A stretch of DNA of 64,000 nt from an uncultured Lachnospiraceae bacterium (GTDB lineage Bacteria; Bacillota; Clostridia; Lachnospirales; Lachnospiraceae), in the NCBI GenBank assembly GCA_947169935.1, contig CAMVRS010000003.1, positions 1 to 64,000 of the forward strand. The letters run 5' to 3'. Shown here piece after piece: positions 33,918-42,557 of this stretch. Both the position numbers and the translations under genes were made by a program. The notes beneath the pieces are model-generated. The model was not told where the DNA came from, did no database searches, and saw only the letters and a list, made by a program, of their open reading frames with translations. How positions within the stretch are numbered: the stretch's first letter is position 1; every line of letters begins with the position of its first letter.

Positions 33918-34328
33918 ATGAAGATCACTAAGAGAAAAAAGCTGCTTCTGGGTCTGGCGGCGTCAACGCTGTTTACCATGACAGGCTGTCCCGGAGCCGG
34001 GGACGTGCCTGACCGGGGATTGTATGAGGATTCGGAAAGACCGGATGTGAACGAAAACGATCTTCCGGATGTATATGGACCGCCTCCAATTGATAATAAT
34101 GAGATCGAGGGCGTATACGGACCGCCTGAGTGGTTTGATGACGGACCTACGCCTGCGGATAATGAGCTGGAGGATGTATACGGTCCTCCGGAATGGTTTG
34201 ACGGTTTTGAGCCTGACGATAATCAGGAACCTAATGTATATGGACCGCCGGAATGGTTTGAGGATGATATGGGTCCGGACGAAAACATGCCGGCTCCGGT
34301 ATACGGTCCTCCTCCGACAGATGAGTGA
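33918..34328 (+). CDS. Lipoprotein with VYGPP repeats
   Basis: A 136-residue protein with a signal peptide and lipobox (T-M-T-G-C, lipidated cysteine near residue 24). The mature part is acidic, with five spaced copies of V-Y-G-P-P, three of them extended to VYGPPEWF, separated by Asp/Glu/Asn/Pro-rich linkers of about 12-20 residues. Such low-complexity exteriors are probably disordered and exposed on the surface. No known family comes to mind. GAGAGGGC precedes the ATG weakly. The gene lies between the HdeD-like gene and the POR operon; the open frame of the porC gene extends backwards through it in another frame. Confidence 0.75.
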   Translation: MKITKRKKLLLGLAASTLFTMTGCPGAGDVPDRGLYEDSERPDVNENDLPDVYGPPPIDNNEIEGVYGPPEWFDDGPTPADNELEDVYGPPEWFDGFEPDDNQEPNVYGPPEWFEDDMGPDENMPAPVYGPPPTDE

Positions 34329-34359
34329 GAGTCAGATAATTAATATAGGAGAAAGTGAA

Positions 34360-34938
34360 ATGAGTGACATGATCGAAATACGCTGGCACGGCCGCGGAGG
34401 CCAGGGTGCAAAGACGGCGAGCCAGCTGCTTGCGGATGCCGCTTTCATGGCAGGCAAGTATGTACAGAGTTTTCCGGAATATGGACCGGAGAGAAGCGGT
34501 GCGCCTATTACGGCATATAACCGCATATCGGATGAGCGCTGTAACGTTCATTCAAATATCTATGATCCCGACTATGTTGCAGTAGTGGATGAGACCTTAC
34601 TTGAGAGTGTGGATGTATGCGGCGGTCTTAAAGAGAACGGAGCCGTTATAATCAATTCTTCCAAGAGTCCCGAGGAATTAAAGCCTTTACTTAAGGGCTA
34701 TAAGGGCAGGGTGTGCACCATTGACGCAAGGGAGATCTCCATGCGTAATCTGGGTGCATATTTCCCCAACACTCCCATGCTGGCAGCAGTGGTGGCAGTG
34801 AGCGGCTGTGTGGACAGGGAGCAGTTCCTTAATGATATGGAAGGTTCCTATCGTCATAAATTTGCAAAAAAGCCCCAGGTGGTAGAGGGTAACCTCAAGT
34901 GCCTCCGTGAGGCTATGAACGAAGTAAAGGAGTCATAA
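34360..34938 (+). CDS. porC: Pyruvate:ferredoxin oxidoreductase gamma subunit
   Basis: A 192-residue gamma subunit of a four-subunit 2-oxoacid:ferredoxin oxidoreductase. It starts with EIRWHGRGGQGAKTA, typical of the family, and contains SFPEYGPERSGAPITAYNRIS. ATG 34360 follows AGGAGAAAG; the upstream extension to 34069 overlaps the lipoprotein gene and is a shadow. The complex oxidatively decarboxylates pyruvate (or another 2-oxoacid) to acetyl-CoA, passing electrons to ferredoxin. Together with delta, alpha and beta at 35032-37454 it makes a complete set in the usual gamma-delta-alpha-beta order. A dispersed repeat lies between this gene and the delta subunit. Confidence 0.9.
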   Translation: MSDMIEIRWHGRGGQGAKTASQLLADAAFMAGKYVQSFPEYGPERSGAPITAYNRISDERCNVHSNIYDPDYVAVVDETLLESVDVCGGLKENGAVIINSSKSPEELKPLLKGYKGRVCTIDAREISMRNLGAYFPNTPMLAAVVAVSGCVDREQFLNDMEGSYRHKFAKKPQVVEGNLKCLREAMNEVKES

Positions 34939-35002
34939 GATCCTTCGCTGCGCTCAGGATGACAAGGCTGTCATTCTGAGGAGCGAAGCGACGAAGAATC
35001 TT
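34937..35002. repeat. Dispersed palindromic repeat (inverted pair)
   Basis: AAGATCCTTCGCTGCGCTC-AGGATGACA and its inverted partner TGTCATTCTGAGGAGCGAAG followed by CGACGAAGAATCTT form a long imperfect hairpin between porC and porD. Other copies are at 22758, 47675, 48889 and 53347. Confidence 0.75.
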
Positions 35003-35031
35003 ATATTATAAAGAAACAGAAAGGTAATACC

Positions 35032-35331
35032 ATGTTAAGTGCATCAGAGATCAATGAAAAGATAGCATGGCAGGATATGACCACCGGCTGTGAGATATAC
35101 GAGCCCGGTACATCCCGCCTGACTAAGACCGGTGAGTGGCGCAGCCGCACACCGTTATGGCTGCAGGATAAGTGCAAGCAGTGCGTACTGTGCGCACCCT
35201 TCTGCCCCGATGCTTCCATACCCGTAAAGGATGGAAAGAGAGAAGATTTTGACTATGATCATTGCAAGGGCTGCGGCATCTGCATAAATGCCTGTCCTTT
35301 TGACGCTATAGTCTGGAAGGAGGAGGCATGA
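35032..35331 (+). CDS. porD: Pyruvate:ferredoxin oxidoreductase delta subunit
   Basis: A 99-residue ferredoxin-type subunit with two [4Fe-4S] motifs: C48-x2-C51-x2-C54-x3-C58-P and C78-x2-C81-x2-C84-x3-C88-P. It passes electrons from the TPP-containing core to external ferredoxin. The N-terminal 45 residues contain the WxxMTTGxEIYEPGTSRLTKTGEWR segment typical of PorD, although I name it here only by pattern. AGAAAGG precedes the ATG by about 8 bases. Its stop overlaps the alpha start (ATGA), so delta and alpha are coupled. Confidence 0.9.
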   Translation: MLSASEINEKIAWQDMTTGCEIYEPGTSRLTKTGEWRSRTPLWLQDKCKQCVLCAPFCPDASIPVKDGKREDFDYDHCKGCGICINACPFDAIVWKEEA

Positions 35332-36512
35332 GCATAAGAGAGAGACTTTCCGGTAACGAAGCCATAGCTACGGCTATGCGCCAGATCAATCCGGATGTAT
35401 TTGCAATGTTCCCCATCACTCCTTCAACGGAGATCCCCCAGTACTATGCACAGTATGTGGCAGACGGTAAGGTGGATACTGAGTTCATCACCGTGGAGAG
35501 CGAGCATTCCTCACTTTCCGCATGTATGGGTGCTGAGGCAGCCGGCGTAAGAGCCGTGACCGCTACATCATCAGCAGGTCTTTCATTTATGAATGAGGTG
35601 CTCTATGTTGCGGCATCTTCAAGACTTCCCATCGTACTGGCAGTTGCCTGCCGTGCGCTGACGGGCCCCATCAATATCAATCATGATTATTCCGATTCAA
35701 TGGCTGAGCGCGACAGCGGCTTCATCCAGATCTATGCGGAAAACAATCAGGAAGTTTATGATAATTATCTGCAGGCTCACCGTATCGCGGAGCATCCGGA
35801 TGTGCGCCTGCCTCTTATGGTCTGCGAGGACGGGTTCATCACTTCACATGCGATCGAGAATATCGAGCTGGAAGAGGATGAGGCTGTTAAGAAATTCGTA
35901 GGTGAATATCATCCCGAGAATTACCTGTTAAAGAAGGAAAATCCCCTGGCAGTGGGCCCTTACGGCGTATCCAATTATTATATGGAAGCGCGTGTGGCTC
36001 AGGCCCAGGCTATGAAGAATGCCAAGAAAGTGATCCTGGATGTTGCAGCCGATTTCGAAAAGACCTTCGGCCGCAGCTACAGTTTCTTCGAGGCTTATAA
36101 GATGGACGACGCCGAGGTTGCCATGGTCATCATGGGATCCAGCGCAGGTACCGCAAAGGCTGCAGTGGATAAGCTGCGCGCAGAGGGCGTAAAGGCCGGC
36201 GTTATCAAGATCCGTGTATTCAGACCTTTCCCCGGAGAGGAACTGGCAGCAGTACTTAAGGGCGTTAAGGCAGTGGCAGTCATGGATAAGAGCGAAGGTT
36301 TCTCCGCATGCGGCGGACCTCTCTTTGCAGAGACTGCAGGTGCATGCATCAATATGCCGGACCGTCCGCTGATGGTAGATATCGTATTCGGTCTGGGCGG
36401 CCGTGACTTTACCGTAGAGGCAGCACTCAGCGTATTTGACAGACTTAAGAATATCGCAGCTACCGGCGAGGTTGGAGAGCTCTATACCCATATGGGGCAG
36501 AGAGAGAGGTAA
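35328..36512 (+). CDS. porA: Pyruvate:ferredoxin oxidoreductase alpha subunit
   Basis: A 394-residue alpha subunit (pyrimidine-binding domain followed by a transketolase C-terminal-like domain). Recognisable segments are FPITPSTEIPQYYAQY, EHSSLSACMGAEAAG with the catalytic region glutamate, and ATSSAGLSFMNEVLYVAA. The C-terminal part (VIKIRVFRPFPGEEL) is the TK_C-type domain. Length agrees with PorA (about 390). It works with beta, which binds the TPP pyrophosphate, and with gamma and delta of this operon. Start is coupled to porD with GGAGGAG upstream; the beta subunit follows 6 bases after the stop. Confidence 0.92.
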   Translation: MSIRERLSGNEAIATAMRQINPDVFAMFPITPSTEIPQYYAQYVADGKVDTEFITVESEHSSLSACMGAEAAGVRAVTATSSAGLSFMNEVLYVAASSRLPIVLAVACRALTGPININHDYSDSMAERDSGFIQIYAENNQEVYDNYLQAHRIAEHPDVRLPLMVCEDGFITSHAIENIELEEDEAVKKFVGEYHPENYLLKKENPLAVGPYGVSNYYMEARVAQAQAMKNAKKVILDVAADFEKTFGRSYSFFEAYKMDDAEVAMVIMGSSAGTAKAAVDKLRAEGVKAGVIKIRVFRPFPGEELAAVLKGVKAVAVMDKSEGFSACGGPLFAETAGACINMPDRPLMVDIVFGLGGRDFTVEAALSVFDRLKNIAATGEVGELYTHMGQRER

Positions 36513-36518
36513 ATAAAG

Positions 36519-37454
36519 ATGGCATATAATTTAAAGCAGGAAATGAACAAGCCCGAGCGCTTTCATTCGGGACACAGGCTTTGCGCAGGCTGCGGAGCCG
36601 GTATAGTCTGCCGCGCCATGATGCGTGCAGTTGATCCCGAGGATCAGGCTGTTATATGTAACGCAACGGGCTGCCTGGAGGTTTCTTCCTTCCAGTATCC
36701 GTATACGGCCTGGGAAGATTCCTACATCCATACTGCATTTGAGAATGCATCTGCCACAGCCAGCGGCGTTGAGGCAGCATATAAGATAATGAAGAAGAAA
36801 GGTAAGATCGAAGAAGGCAGGAATATAAAGATCCTTGCTATTGGCGGTGACGGCGGTACCTATGATATAGGCTTCCAGTCTTTATCCGGCGCATTGGAGC
36901 GCGGCCACGATTTTACCTATTTCTGCTACGATAATAATGCGTATATGAATACGGGTACACAGCGTTCATCCGCAACGCCCAGATTCGCATCCGCAACCAC
37001 CACACCTTCCGGCGTGGAAAGCGTAGGTAAGAAGCAGAATCAGAAGGACTTAACCCAGATCGTGGTAATGCACGGAGTACCTTATGCGGCGCAGACCACT
37101 ATCTTCGGCAATATGAAAGACTTCCATGAAAAGGCACACAGAGCTATCTATACAGAGGGGCCTGCTTTCGTAAACTGCTTAACGCCCTGCCCCAGAGGCT
37201 GGAACTATCCTGCGGAGGATCTGCTTAAGATCTGCAAGGCAGCCATCGATACCTGTGTATGGCCTCTGTACGAGGTAGTTAACGGTGAGTACAGACTTAC
37301 GTATGAGCCCAAGAAGAAACTGCCCGTGGAAGAGTTCATGAAGCTGCAGGGACGTTTCAAGCACTGCTTTGCAAAGGGAAATGAGTGGACCATCGAGGCT
37401 GCTCAGGAGTACGTTGATAAGAAGTGGGAAGAACTGCTGGCAAAATGTAATTAA
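36519..37454 (+). CDS. porB: Pyruvate:ferredoxin oxidoreductase beta subunit
   Basis: A 311-residue beta subunit. Four expected cluster cysteines begin with C22-A-G-C25-G-A-G; the TPP motif GDGGTYDIG runs to YDNNAYMNTG with the expected spacing to NN, and GMQ-like QRSSATPRFA follows. It binds TPP and one [4Fe-4S] cluster. Length and the cluster pattern fit PorB of four-subunit enzymes. GAGAGG precedes the ATG by about 8 bases. The genes at 37473 and 38375 follow with short gaps and may be co-transcribed with this operon. Confidence 0.92.
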   Translation: MAYNLKQEMNKPERFHSGHRLCAGCGAGIVCRAMMRAVDPEDQAVICNATGCLEVSSFQYPYTAWEDSYIHTAFENASATASGVEAAYKIMKKKGKIEEGRNIKILAIGGDGGTYDIGFQSLSGALERGHDFTYFCYDNNAYMNTGTQRSSATPRFASATTTPSGVESVGKKQNQKDLTQIVVMHGVPYAAQTTIFGNMKDFHEKAHRAIYTEGPAFVNCLTPCPRGWNYPAEDLLKICKAAIDTCVWPLYEVVNGEYRLTYEPKKKLPVEEFMKLQGRFKHCFAKGNEWTIEAAQEYVDKKWEELLAKCN

Positions 37455-37472
37455 ATATAAAGGGGGGTTAAT

Positions 37473-38378
37473 ATGGATCAGAAATTATTCAGCAACACAA
37501 ATATACTTTCATGGCTCAGATACTTTTCGGAGAATACCGATATCGATCTGGAGCACGTAAAGATACTGGATATAACCAGAAAAAATAAGAGCCTTATACC
37601 TGCGGTTGAAGCACATCGCTGTGTACTGGTATTTACCGAAGCCGGCAATATGGACATCTTCTATAAGATGTGGGATGTAGGCCTGGGTGACTGCGAAGTT
37701 ATCTATAACGAAGGCTCCGAGCCCGAAGGTCCCATCAAGAGGGATAAGGTTTCGGCCATGATCGACCGCGGCATCAACGCCAGCGCCGGTATGATAGTAC
37801 TTAATCCCAACGCCAGATCTACCGTTAAGTTCGGCATGGATAATAAGCTTTTTGCAACGGGTTCCGTTAAGTACGTGGGAAGCGAGATCCGTTCCGTACT
37901 GCTTTCACGTATGCAGATCGATGAGCATAAGAACCTGTGCGTGATAAGCGGCGAGAGCATTGCGGTGGAAGCTGCAATGATGAGTACCGAAGGCACGGTA
38001 ATCGCAGTTGAGTATAAGAGCCAGGACCGTGAGACCATGGAGGAGAACGTAAACCAGTTTGGTCTGCGTAATGTAACCATCGTGGATCATGTGGGTGAGG
38101 ATACATTCAGCGGACTTCCCGTTCCCGATACCACCATGCTGGTAGCAAGCGCCAGCCTTGAACATGAGCTGGAATATCTGACAAAGCTGAATCCCGCCAT
38201 GGATTTTGTGATCTATACGCTGGACTTTAAGGTGGCTGCAAATATAAAGGATATTCTTGCAAATTACGGACTTAATGATGTGAACATCATCCGCATTGCT
38301 GTATCCAGGCTTAAATCAAACAATGTATTTGAGGACCAGCCTGCGCCCTGGATAATCACTGCAAAAGCAGGTGTATGA
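37473..38378 (+). CDS. CobL/CbiT-like protein, degenerate methyltransferase fold
   Basis: A 301-residue protein resembling precorrin-6Y methylase (CbiE-CbiT/CobL). The N-terminal part has the tail of a tetrapyrrole-methylase pattern (KMWDVGLGDCEVIYNEGSEP, then SAGMIVLNPNA); the second half follows CbiT (GSEIRSVLLSRMQI, EGTVIAVEYKSQDRETMEEN, VNQFGLRNVTIVDH). The SAM-binding glycine loop expected as D-I-G-x-G-x-G reads V-I-S-G-E-S-I, so activity is doubtful. No other cobalamin genes are in the window. GGGGGG lies about 7 bases before the ATG. It follows porB by 18 bases and overlaps the next gene by 4. Possibly a repurposed paralogue; function unknown. Confidence 0.5.
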   Translation: MDQKLFSNTNILSWLRYFSENTDIDLEHVKILDITRKNKSLIPAVEAHRCVLVFTEAGNMDIFYKMWDVGLGDCEVIYNEGSEPEGPIKRDKVSAMIDRGINASAGMIVLNPNARSTVKFGMDNKLFATGSVKYVGSEIRSVLLSRMQIDEHKNLCVISGESIAVEAAMMSTEGTVIAVEYKSQDRETMEENVNQFGLRNVTIVDHVGEDTFSGLPVPDTTMLVASASLEHELEYLTKLNPAMDFVIYTLDFKVAANIKDILANYGLNDVNIIRIAVSRLKSNNVFEDQPAPWIITAKAGV

Positions 38379-39385
38379 ATACGCGCGTAGCTAAAAGACC
38401 GTTTCTCTTGAATACCATCATAGAAGAAAATACAGACAGATTACATACTCTTGGTGCAGATTATCTGCTATGTAATCTGTTTGTTATTTTTGGCGGCGGC
38501 GCTGCAGCTGCCGTGTTACTGTTCCGTGATCCCATTGATGTGGGCTTTATCCCGCGTTTTTTATGCATGTCGCTTGCGGTGGCTATTCTCTGGCTTTTGT
38601 ACAACATAAACGCCGGTAATCCCCGCAGTATTTTTTATCGTGTTATCTCTAAAACGATAGATAAGAACCGTGAAAAATACGGTTTTGGTGATGCATATCT
38701 CTGCCGCGGATACTCGGGAACGATACTTATCGATACGGAAGGCGGAAGGATAGCATATCTTTCGAATATGAATCCTTGGAAGTTTCAGATAATATCCGCC
38801 GCTGCGATAAGAAAGATCTCCGTAAGCCATGTTCCATATATGACAAACGCTTTTACAACCTATGTATATTTTCAGTTTTACCATAAAGGAAAGAAGATAC
38901 GTATCCCTACCTATGCAAGTAACGGGAACGGCAGACCGGTTACGGATAAGGAGGTAAAGCTTGGGTTTGACGAAGCCGGAACAGGAGCGGAAAAGCTCAG
39001 GGAAGCCAGGCAGGCGGCGCTGATGAGGGAAGGAAAAAAGAATACCGACCATAGCAGCATCGTTCCGAATGAGATGTGGACGATAACGATCGCAGGTAAA
39101 AAGCAGGTTGTTTATGATATTGAGAGTTTTGAAGAAACAGTCCGGAATGCTCTGCAGGATATAGAAGCAGGCCGGGAGAAGTTTATGGAACTTAAACCGC
39201 AGGAGCCTGTGTTTGATATCAGAGCTGTCGGAGTCAGCAGTCCTACGGATCCCAAATATCTGTTTGTTGAGTATGTTCCTTCGGGTTCGGCACAGAGCAG
39301 TGTTGAAGATCATCTGACAGTCATGGATGTACTCAGCATCTGTACGGCGCTGTTTATCAAAAGGGATCCGAGACAGGATGGTTAG
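38375..39385 (+). CDS. Hypothetical membrane protein
   Basis: Unrecognised 336-residue protein. Two hydrophobic segments lie near residues 29-48 and 58-76; the remainder (about 90-336) is cytoplasmic or soluble, alpha+beta, with a beta-rich part around 110-170 (YSGTILIDTEGGRIAYLSN) that could be a PH-like or DUF6106-type fold; this suggestion is weak. The ATG overlaps the stop of the CobL-like gene, so the two are translationally coupled and might work together. It ends just before the mutS2 promoter. Confidence 0.6.
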   Translation: MNTRVAKRPFLLNTIIEENTDRLHTLGADYLLCNLFVIFGGGAAAAVLLFRDPIDVGFIPRFLCMSLAVAILWLLYNINAGNPRSIFYRVISKTIDKNREKYGFGDAYLCRGYSGTILIDTEGGRIAYLSNMNPWKFQIISAAAIRKISVSHVPYMTNAFTTYVYFQFYHKGKKIRIPTYASNGNGRPVTDKEVKLGFDEAGTGAEKLREARQAALMREGKKNTDHSSIVPNEMWTITIAGKKQVVYDIESFEETVRNALQDIEAGREKFMELKPQEPVFDIRAVGVSSPTDPKYLFVEYVPSGSAQSSVEDHLTVMDVLSICTALFIKRDPRQDG

Positions 39386-39394
39386 CCCCTTTTC

Positions 39395-39423
39395 TTGCTT
39401 TTTCCCTGATTTTAAGGTATATT
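39395..39423 (+). promoter_or_regulatory. Promoter of mutS2
   Basis: TTGCTT, 17-base spacer, TATATT. The expected transcription start (about 39430) lies next to the ATG at 39432, implying a very short or absent leader. Confidence 0.5.
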
Positions 39424-39431
39424 AATATGTT

Positions 39432-41828
39432 ATGAATGGGAAAGTTTTGCATACTCTCGAATTTGATAAGATAACGGCAATCCTGGAGGGGTATTGCGGC
39501 AGCGCACCGGCTAAAAATATGTGCGCAACACTGCGTCCCTCCCAGAGTCTTGAGTGGATAGAAAAGGCCCAGGCACAGACTGCCGCGGCTTTTAGCAGGA
39601 TGCTTAAAAGCGACCGCCTCTCTTTTGGGGCTAATTTTGATGCGCGCCAGCTTTTGAAGGATGCTTCCATCGGAAGACCGCTTTCCATGGAAGAATTACT
39701 AAAGGTGGCACGTCTTTTGCAGTGCGTTGAAGACCTGGTAAAGTACGGCGAAGATACTGCGACGGAGACAGGGGATGAGCTGACAGAGCTGTTTAACGGT
39801 CTGATCCCGGTAAGCTCTTTAAAGAATGAAATAAACCGCTGTATCGTAAGTGAAGAGGAGATGGCGGATGACGCCTCATCCGATCTGAAGCGCATACGCA
39901 ATTCCTTCGCTACAGTCAGCGGCCGTATCCACAGTCAGTTAAACCATATGGTTAACCAGTCGCTGAGGACCTATCTGCAGGACGCCCTGATCACCAAAAG
40001 GGGTGACCGTTACTGCATACCCGTTAAGGCGGAATACAAAGCCCAGGTGCCCGGTATAGTCCACGACCAGAGTTCTACCGGATCCACCTTTTTTATAGAG
40101 CCCGCTGCGATAGTGGAGCTCAACAATCAGTTAAACAGCTTAAAGCGTGAAGAGGAAGACGAGATACGCCGTATCCTGGCAGCCCTCACGGCTAAGCTTG
40201 CGGAGAACGCTGACATAGTTAATGAAGACCAGCGCAGTATAACCATGCTGGACTTCATATTTGCAAAGGCAAAATATGCGCTTAAGTTAAACGCCATGAG
40301 GCCTGTCTATAATACCGAAGGCCGTATTAAGCTGCGCAGCGCCAGACATCCTCTGCTGGATCAGTCAAAGGCGGTGCCCATCGACTTAAGCCTGGGTGAT
40401 ACTTACGATCTGCTGATAGTCACAGGTCCCAATACCGGCGGCAAGACTGTATCGCTTAAGACCGTAGGTCTTCTGTGCCTGATGGGACAGGCGGGACTGC
40501 ACATACCGGCAGCAGACCGTTCGGAGCTGTCACTGTTCGGTGATATATTTGCCGATATAGGTGATGAGCAGAGTATAGAGCAGAGTCTCTCTACCTTCTC
40601 TTCACACATGAGTAATATAGTATGGATATTAAAGAAAGCAAAGCGCGACAGCCTGGTGCTCTTTGATGAGCTCGGAGCAGGTACCGATCCCGTAGAGGGT
40701 GCGGCTCTGGCTACAGCCATTCTGGATAAGCTCCATTCACAGGGCATACGTACCATGGCTACCACGCATTACAGCGAGCTTAAGATATATGCGCTTTCCA
40801 CTGACGGCGTGGAGAATGCCGGCTGCGAATTCAACGTGGAGACCTTAAGCCCAACCTACCGCCTGCTGACGGGTATTCCCGGAAAGAGCAATGCTTTTGC
40901 TATAGCAGGAAAGCTGGGGCTGCCGGAAAACATAATCGATTCCGCAGGGAAGTACCTGAACAACGAACAGGAAAGCTTTGAGAATGTCATAAGCGAGCTT
41001 CAGGATAAGCGGATCAAGCTGGAAGCGGAATTGGCCGAATTTGCAAAGGAAAAGGAAAGCCTTGAGCAGCGCATAAAGGAACTGACCGAGCGTGAATCAA
41101 AACTGGAGAGCCAGAGAGAACGCATACTGAATAACGCCCGTGAAGAAGCAAAGGAACTGCTGCAGGAAGCCAAGGATGTGGCGGATGAAACCATCAGAGC
41201 CTTTAACAACCAGGGCAACCAGATGAAGATCCAGACCATGGAGAAAAAGCGCAGCAATGTGCGTGAATGGCTCAGCAAGCAGGATGAGGCGCTTTATAAG
41301 GATACGCTCAAACGTAATAAAACAGAGAAGAAGGAAAGCGTAGGCGCTGCGTTAAAGCTTTCGGAAGCAGTACCCGGAACTACCGTGCATGTGCTTTCCA
41401 TGGACGTGGACGGTGAGATAATAAGTGTTCCCGATAAGGATGGGAACGTTCAGGTGCGCTGCGGTATCATAACCAGCCGCGTGCCTCTTGACGAACTGGT
41501 AAAGACGGAATTAAGCGATAAGCAGATAGAGCAGAACAGGCCCAGAAAGACCCAGCCCAAGCTGGATCTTTCAAAAGCATCAAATATCTCTTCGGAGATA
41601 AATGTGCTGGGCTGCACTGTGGATGAGGCCATCGCAAGGATAGATAAGTATCTGGATGATGCTTATATGTCCCATACGGAAAAGGTGCGCATAGTGCATG
41701 GCAAGGGCACAGGCGCTCTGCGAAAGGGCATACACGATTATCTGCGCTTTAATTCCATCGTAAAGCATTATGAACTGGCGGCTCACGGAGAAGGTGATGC
41801 CGGGGTAACTATTGTATCATTTATATAA
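39432..41828 (+). CDS. mutS2: Endonuclease MutS2
   Basis: A 798-residue MutS2, full length for the family. The ABC-type ATPase has Walker A GPNTGGKT at about 332-339 and Walker B LVLFDELGAGTDP; a coiled coil (about 515-640) follows, and the C-terminal Smr nuclease domain (about 720-798) has VHGKGTGALRKGIH. The usual L-D-L-R-G lead of Smr is replaced by V-L-G-C-T-V-D-E-A. MutS2 acts in recombination control and, in Bacillus, in rescuing collided ribosomes. The start MNGKVLHTLEFDKI agrees with other MutS2 proteins; no clear ribosome binding site lies in front. A two-component system follows 27 bases downstream. Confidence 0.95.
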   Translation: MNGKVLHTLEFDKITAILEGYCGSAPAKNMCATLRPSQSLEWIEKAQAQTAAAFSRMLKSDRLSFGANFDARQLLKDASIGRPLSMEELLKVARLLQCVEDLVKYGEDTATETGDELTELFNGLIPVSSLKNEINRCIVSEEEMADDASSDLKRIRNSFATVSGRIHSQLNHMVNQSLRTYLQDALITKRGDRYCIPVKAEYKAQVPGIVHDQSSTGSTFFIEPAAIVELNNQLNSLKREEEDEIRRILAALTAKLAENADIVNEDQRSITMLDFIFAKAKYALKLNAMRPVYNTEGRIKLRSARHPLLDQSKAVPIDLSLGDTYDLLIVTGPNTGGKTVSLKTVGLLCLMGQAGLHIPAADRSELSLFGDIFADIGDEQSIEQSLSTFSSHMSNIVWILKKAKRDSLVLFDELGAGTDPVEGAALATAILDKLHSQGIRTMATTHYSELKIYALSTDGVENAGCEFNVETLSPTYRLLTGIPGKSNAFAIAGKLGLPENIIDSAGKYLNNEQESFENVISELQDKRIKLEAELAEFAKEKESLEQRIKELTERESKLESQRERILNNAREEAKELLQEAKDVADETIRAFNNQGNQMKIQTMEKKRSNVREWLSKQDEALYKDTLKRNKTEKKESVGAALKLSEAVPGTTVHVLSMDVDGEIISVPDKDGNVQVRCGIITSRVPLDELVKTELSDKQIEQNRPRKTQPKLDLSKASNISSEINVLGCTVDEAIARIDKYLDDAYMSHTEKVRIVHGKGTGALRKGIHDYLRFNSIVKHYELAAHGEGDAGVTIVSFI

Positions 41829-41855
41829 TAAAGAAAGATTTGGGGGAGAATGAAC

Positions 41856-42557
41856 ATGGCAGAAAAACAGAAAGTACTGATCGTTGATGATGACGAACAC
41901 ATTGCAGAACTCATAAGCCTATATCTCACAAAGGAGTGTTTTGAAACACAGATAGTGGGAGACGGCGAGGCAGCTCTTGATGCGGTAAAGGATTTCAATC
42001 CCAATCTGGTATTGCTGGATCTGATGCTTCCGGGTATAGACGGCTATCAGGTATGCCGTGAGATACGCGGAACTTCGCAGGTGCCCATAATCATGCTGTC
42101 TGCAAAGGGTGAAGTTTTTGATAAGGTCCTGGGCCTGGAACTGGGCGCAGATGATTATATGGAGAAGCCCTTTGATTCGAAGGAGCTGGTGGCCCGCGTA
42201 AAAGCGGTGCTGCGCCGTTATAAAGGCGTCGTTCCCACAGAGGAAGTGGTGGAGGATGCAGAGGAACTGCGTTTCCCCGATCTGATCATCAACAAGACCA
42301 ATTACAGCGTTACCTGTATGGGCCATCGTCTGGATATGCCGCCCAAGGAGCTGGAGCTGCTTTATTATCTGGCTTCGGCGCCTAACCGCGTATACAGCCG
42401 CGAGCAGCTGCTGGATCAGATCTGGGGCTATGATTATGTGGGTGATACCCGTACGGTGGATGTACATATCAAGCGTATCCGTGAGAAGATAGGCGACCAT
42501 GACGCGTGGAAGATATCCACCATCTGGGGCCGCGGTTACCGCTTTGAGGTATTATGA
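41856..42557 (+). CDS. OmpR/PhoB-family response regulator
   Basis: A 233-residue response regulator. The receiver has the acidic pocket D11-D12-D13, phospho-acceptor D55 (LVLLDLMLPG), S82 and K104 (EKPF). The C-terminal winged helix (about 140-233) shows EQLLDQIWGYDYVGDTRTVDVHIKRIREKIG, a typical DNA-binding region. I prefer ATG 41856 because GGGGGAG lies 8 bases upstream; an ATG at 41850 is too close. The stop overlaps the histidine kinase start (ATGA). Target genes are unknown; the lipoprotein genes downstream are candidates. Confidence 0.93.
   Translation: MAEKQKVLIVDDDEHIAELISLYLTKECFETQIVGDGEAALDAVKDFNPNLVLLDLMLPGIDGYQVCREIRGTSQVPIIMLSAKGEVFDKVLGLELGADDYMEKPFDSKELVARVKAVLRRYKGVVPTEEVVEDAEELRFPDLIINKTNYSVTCMGHRLDMPPKELELLYYLASAPNRVYSREQLLDQIWGYDYVGDTRTVDVHIKRIREKIGDHDAWKISTIWGRGYRFEVL

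Noticed and set aside
34069..34359. Upstream extension of the porC open frame
   Set aside because: It runs through the YGPP lipoprotein gene in another frame; PorC proteins begin at the ATG at 34360, which has its own ribosome binding site.
37473..38378. Active cobalamin biosynthesis gene
   Set aside because: The SAM-binding glycine motif is not intact and no other corrin pathway gene is nearby.
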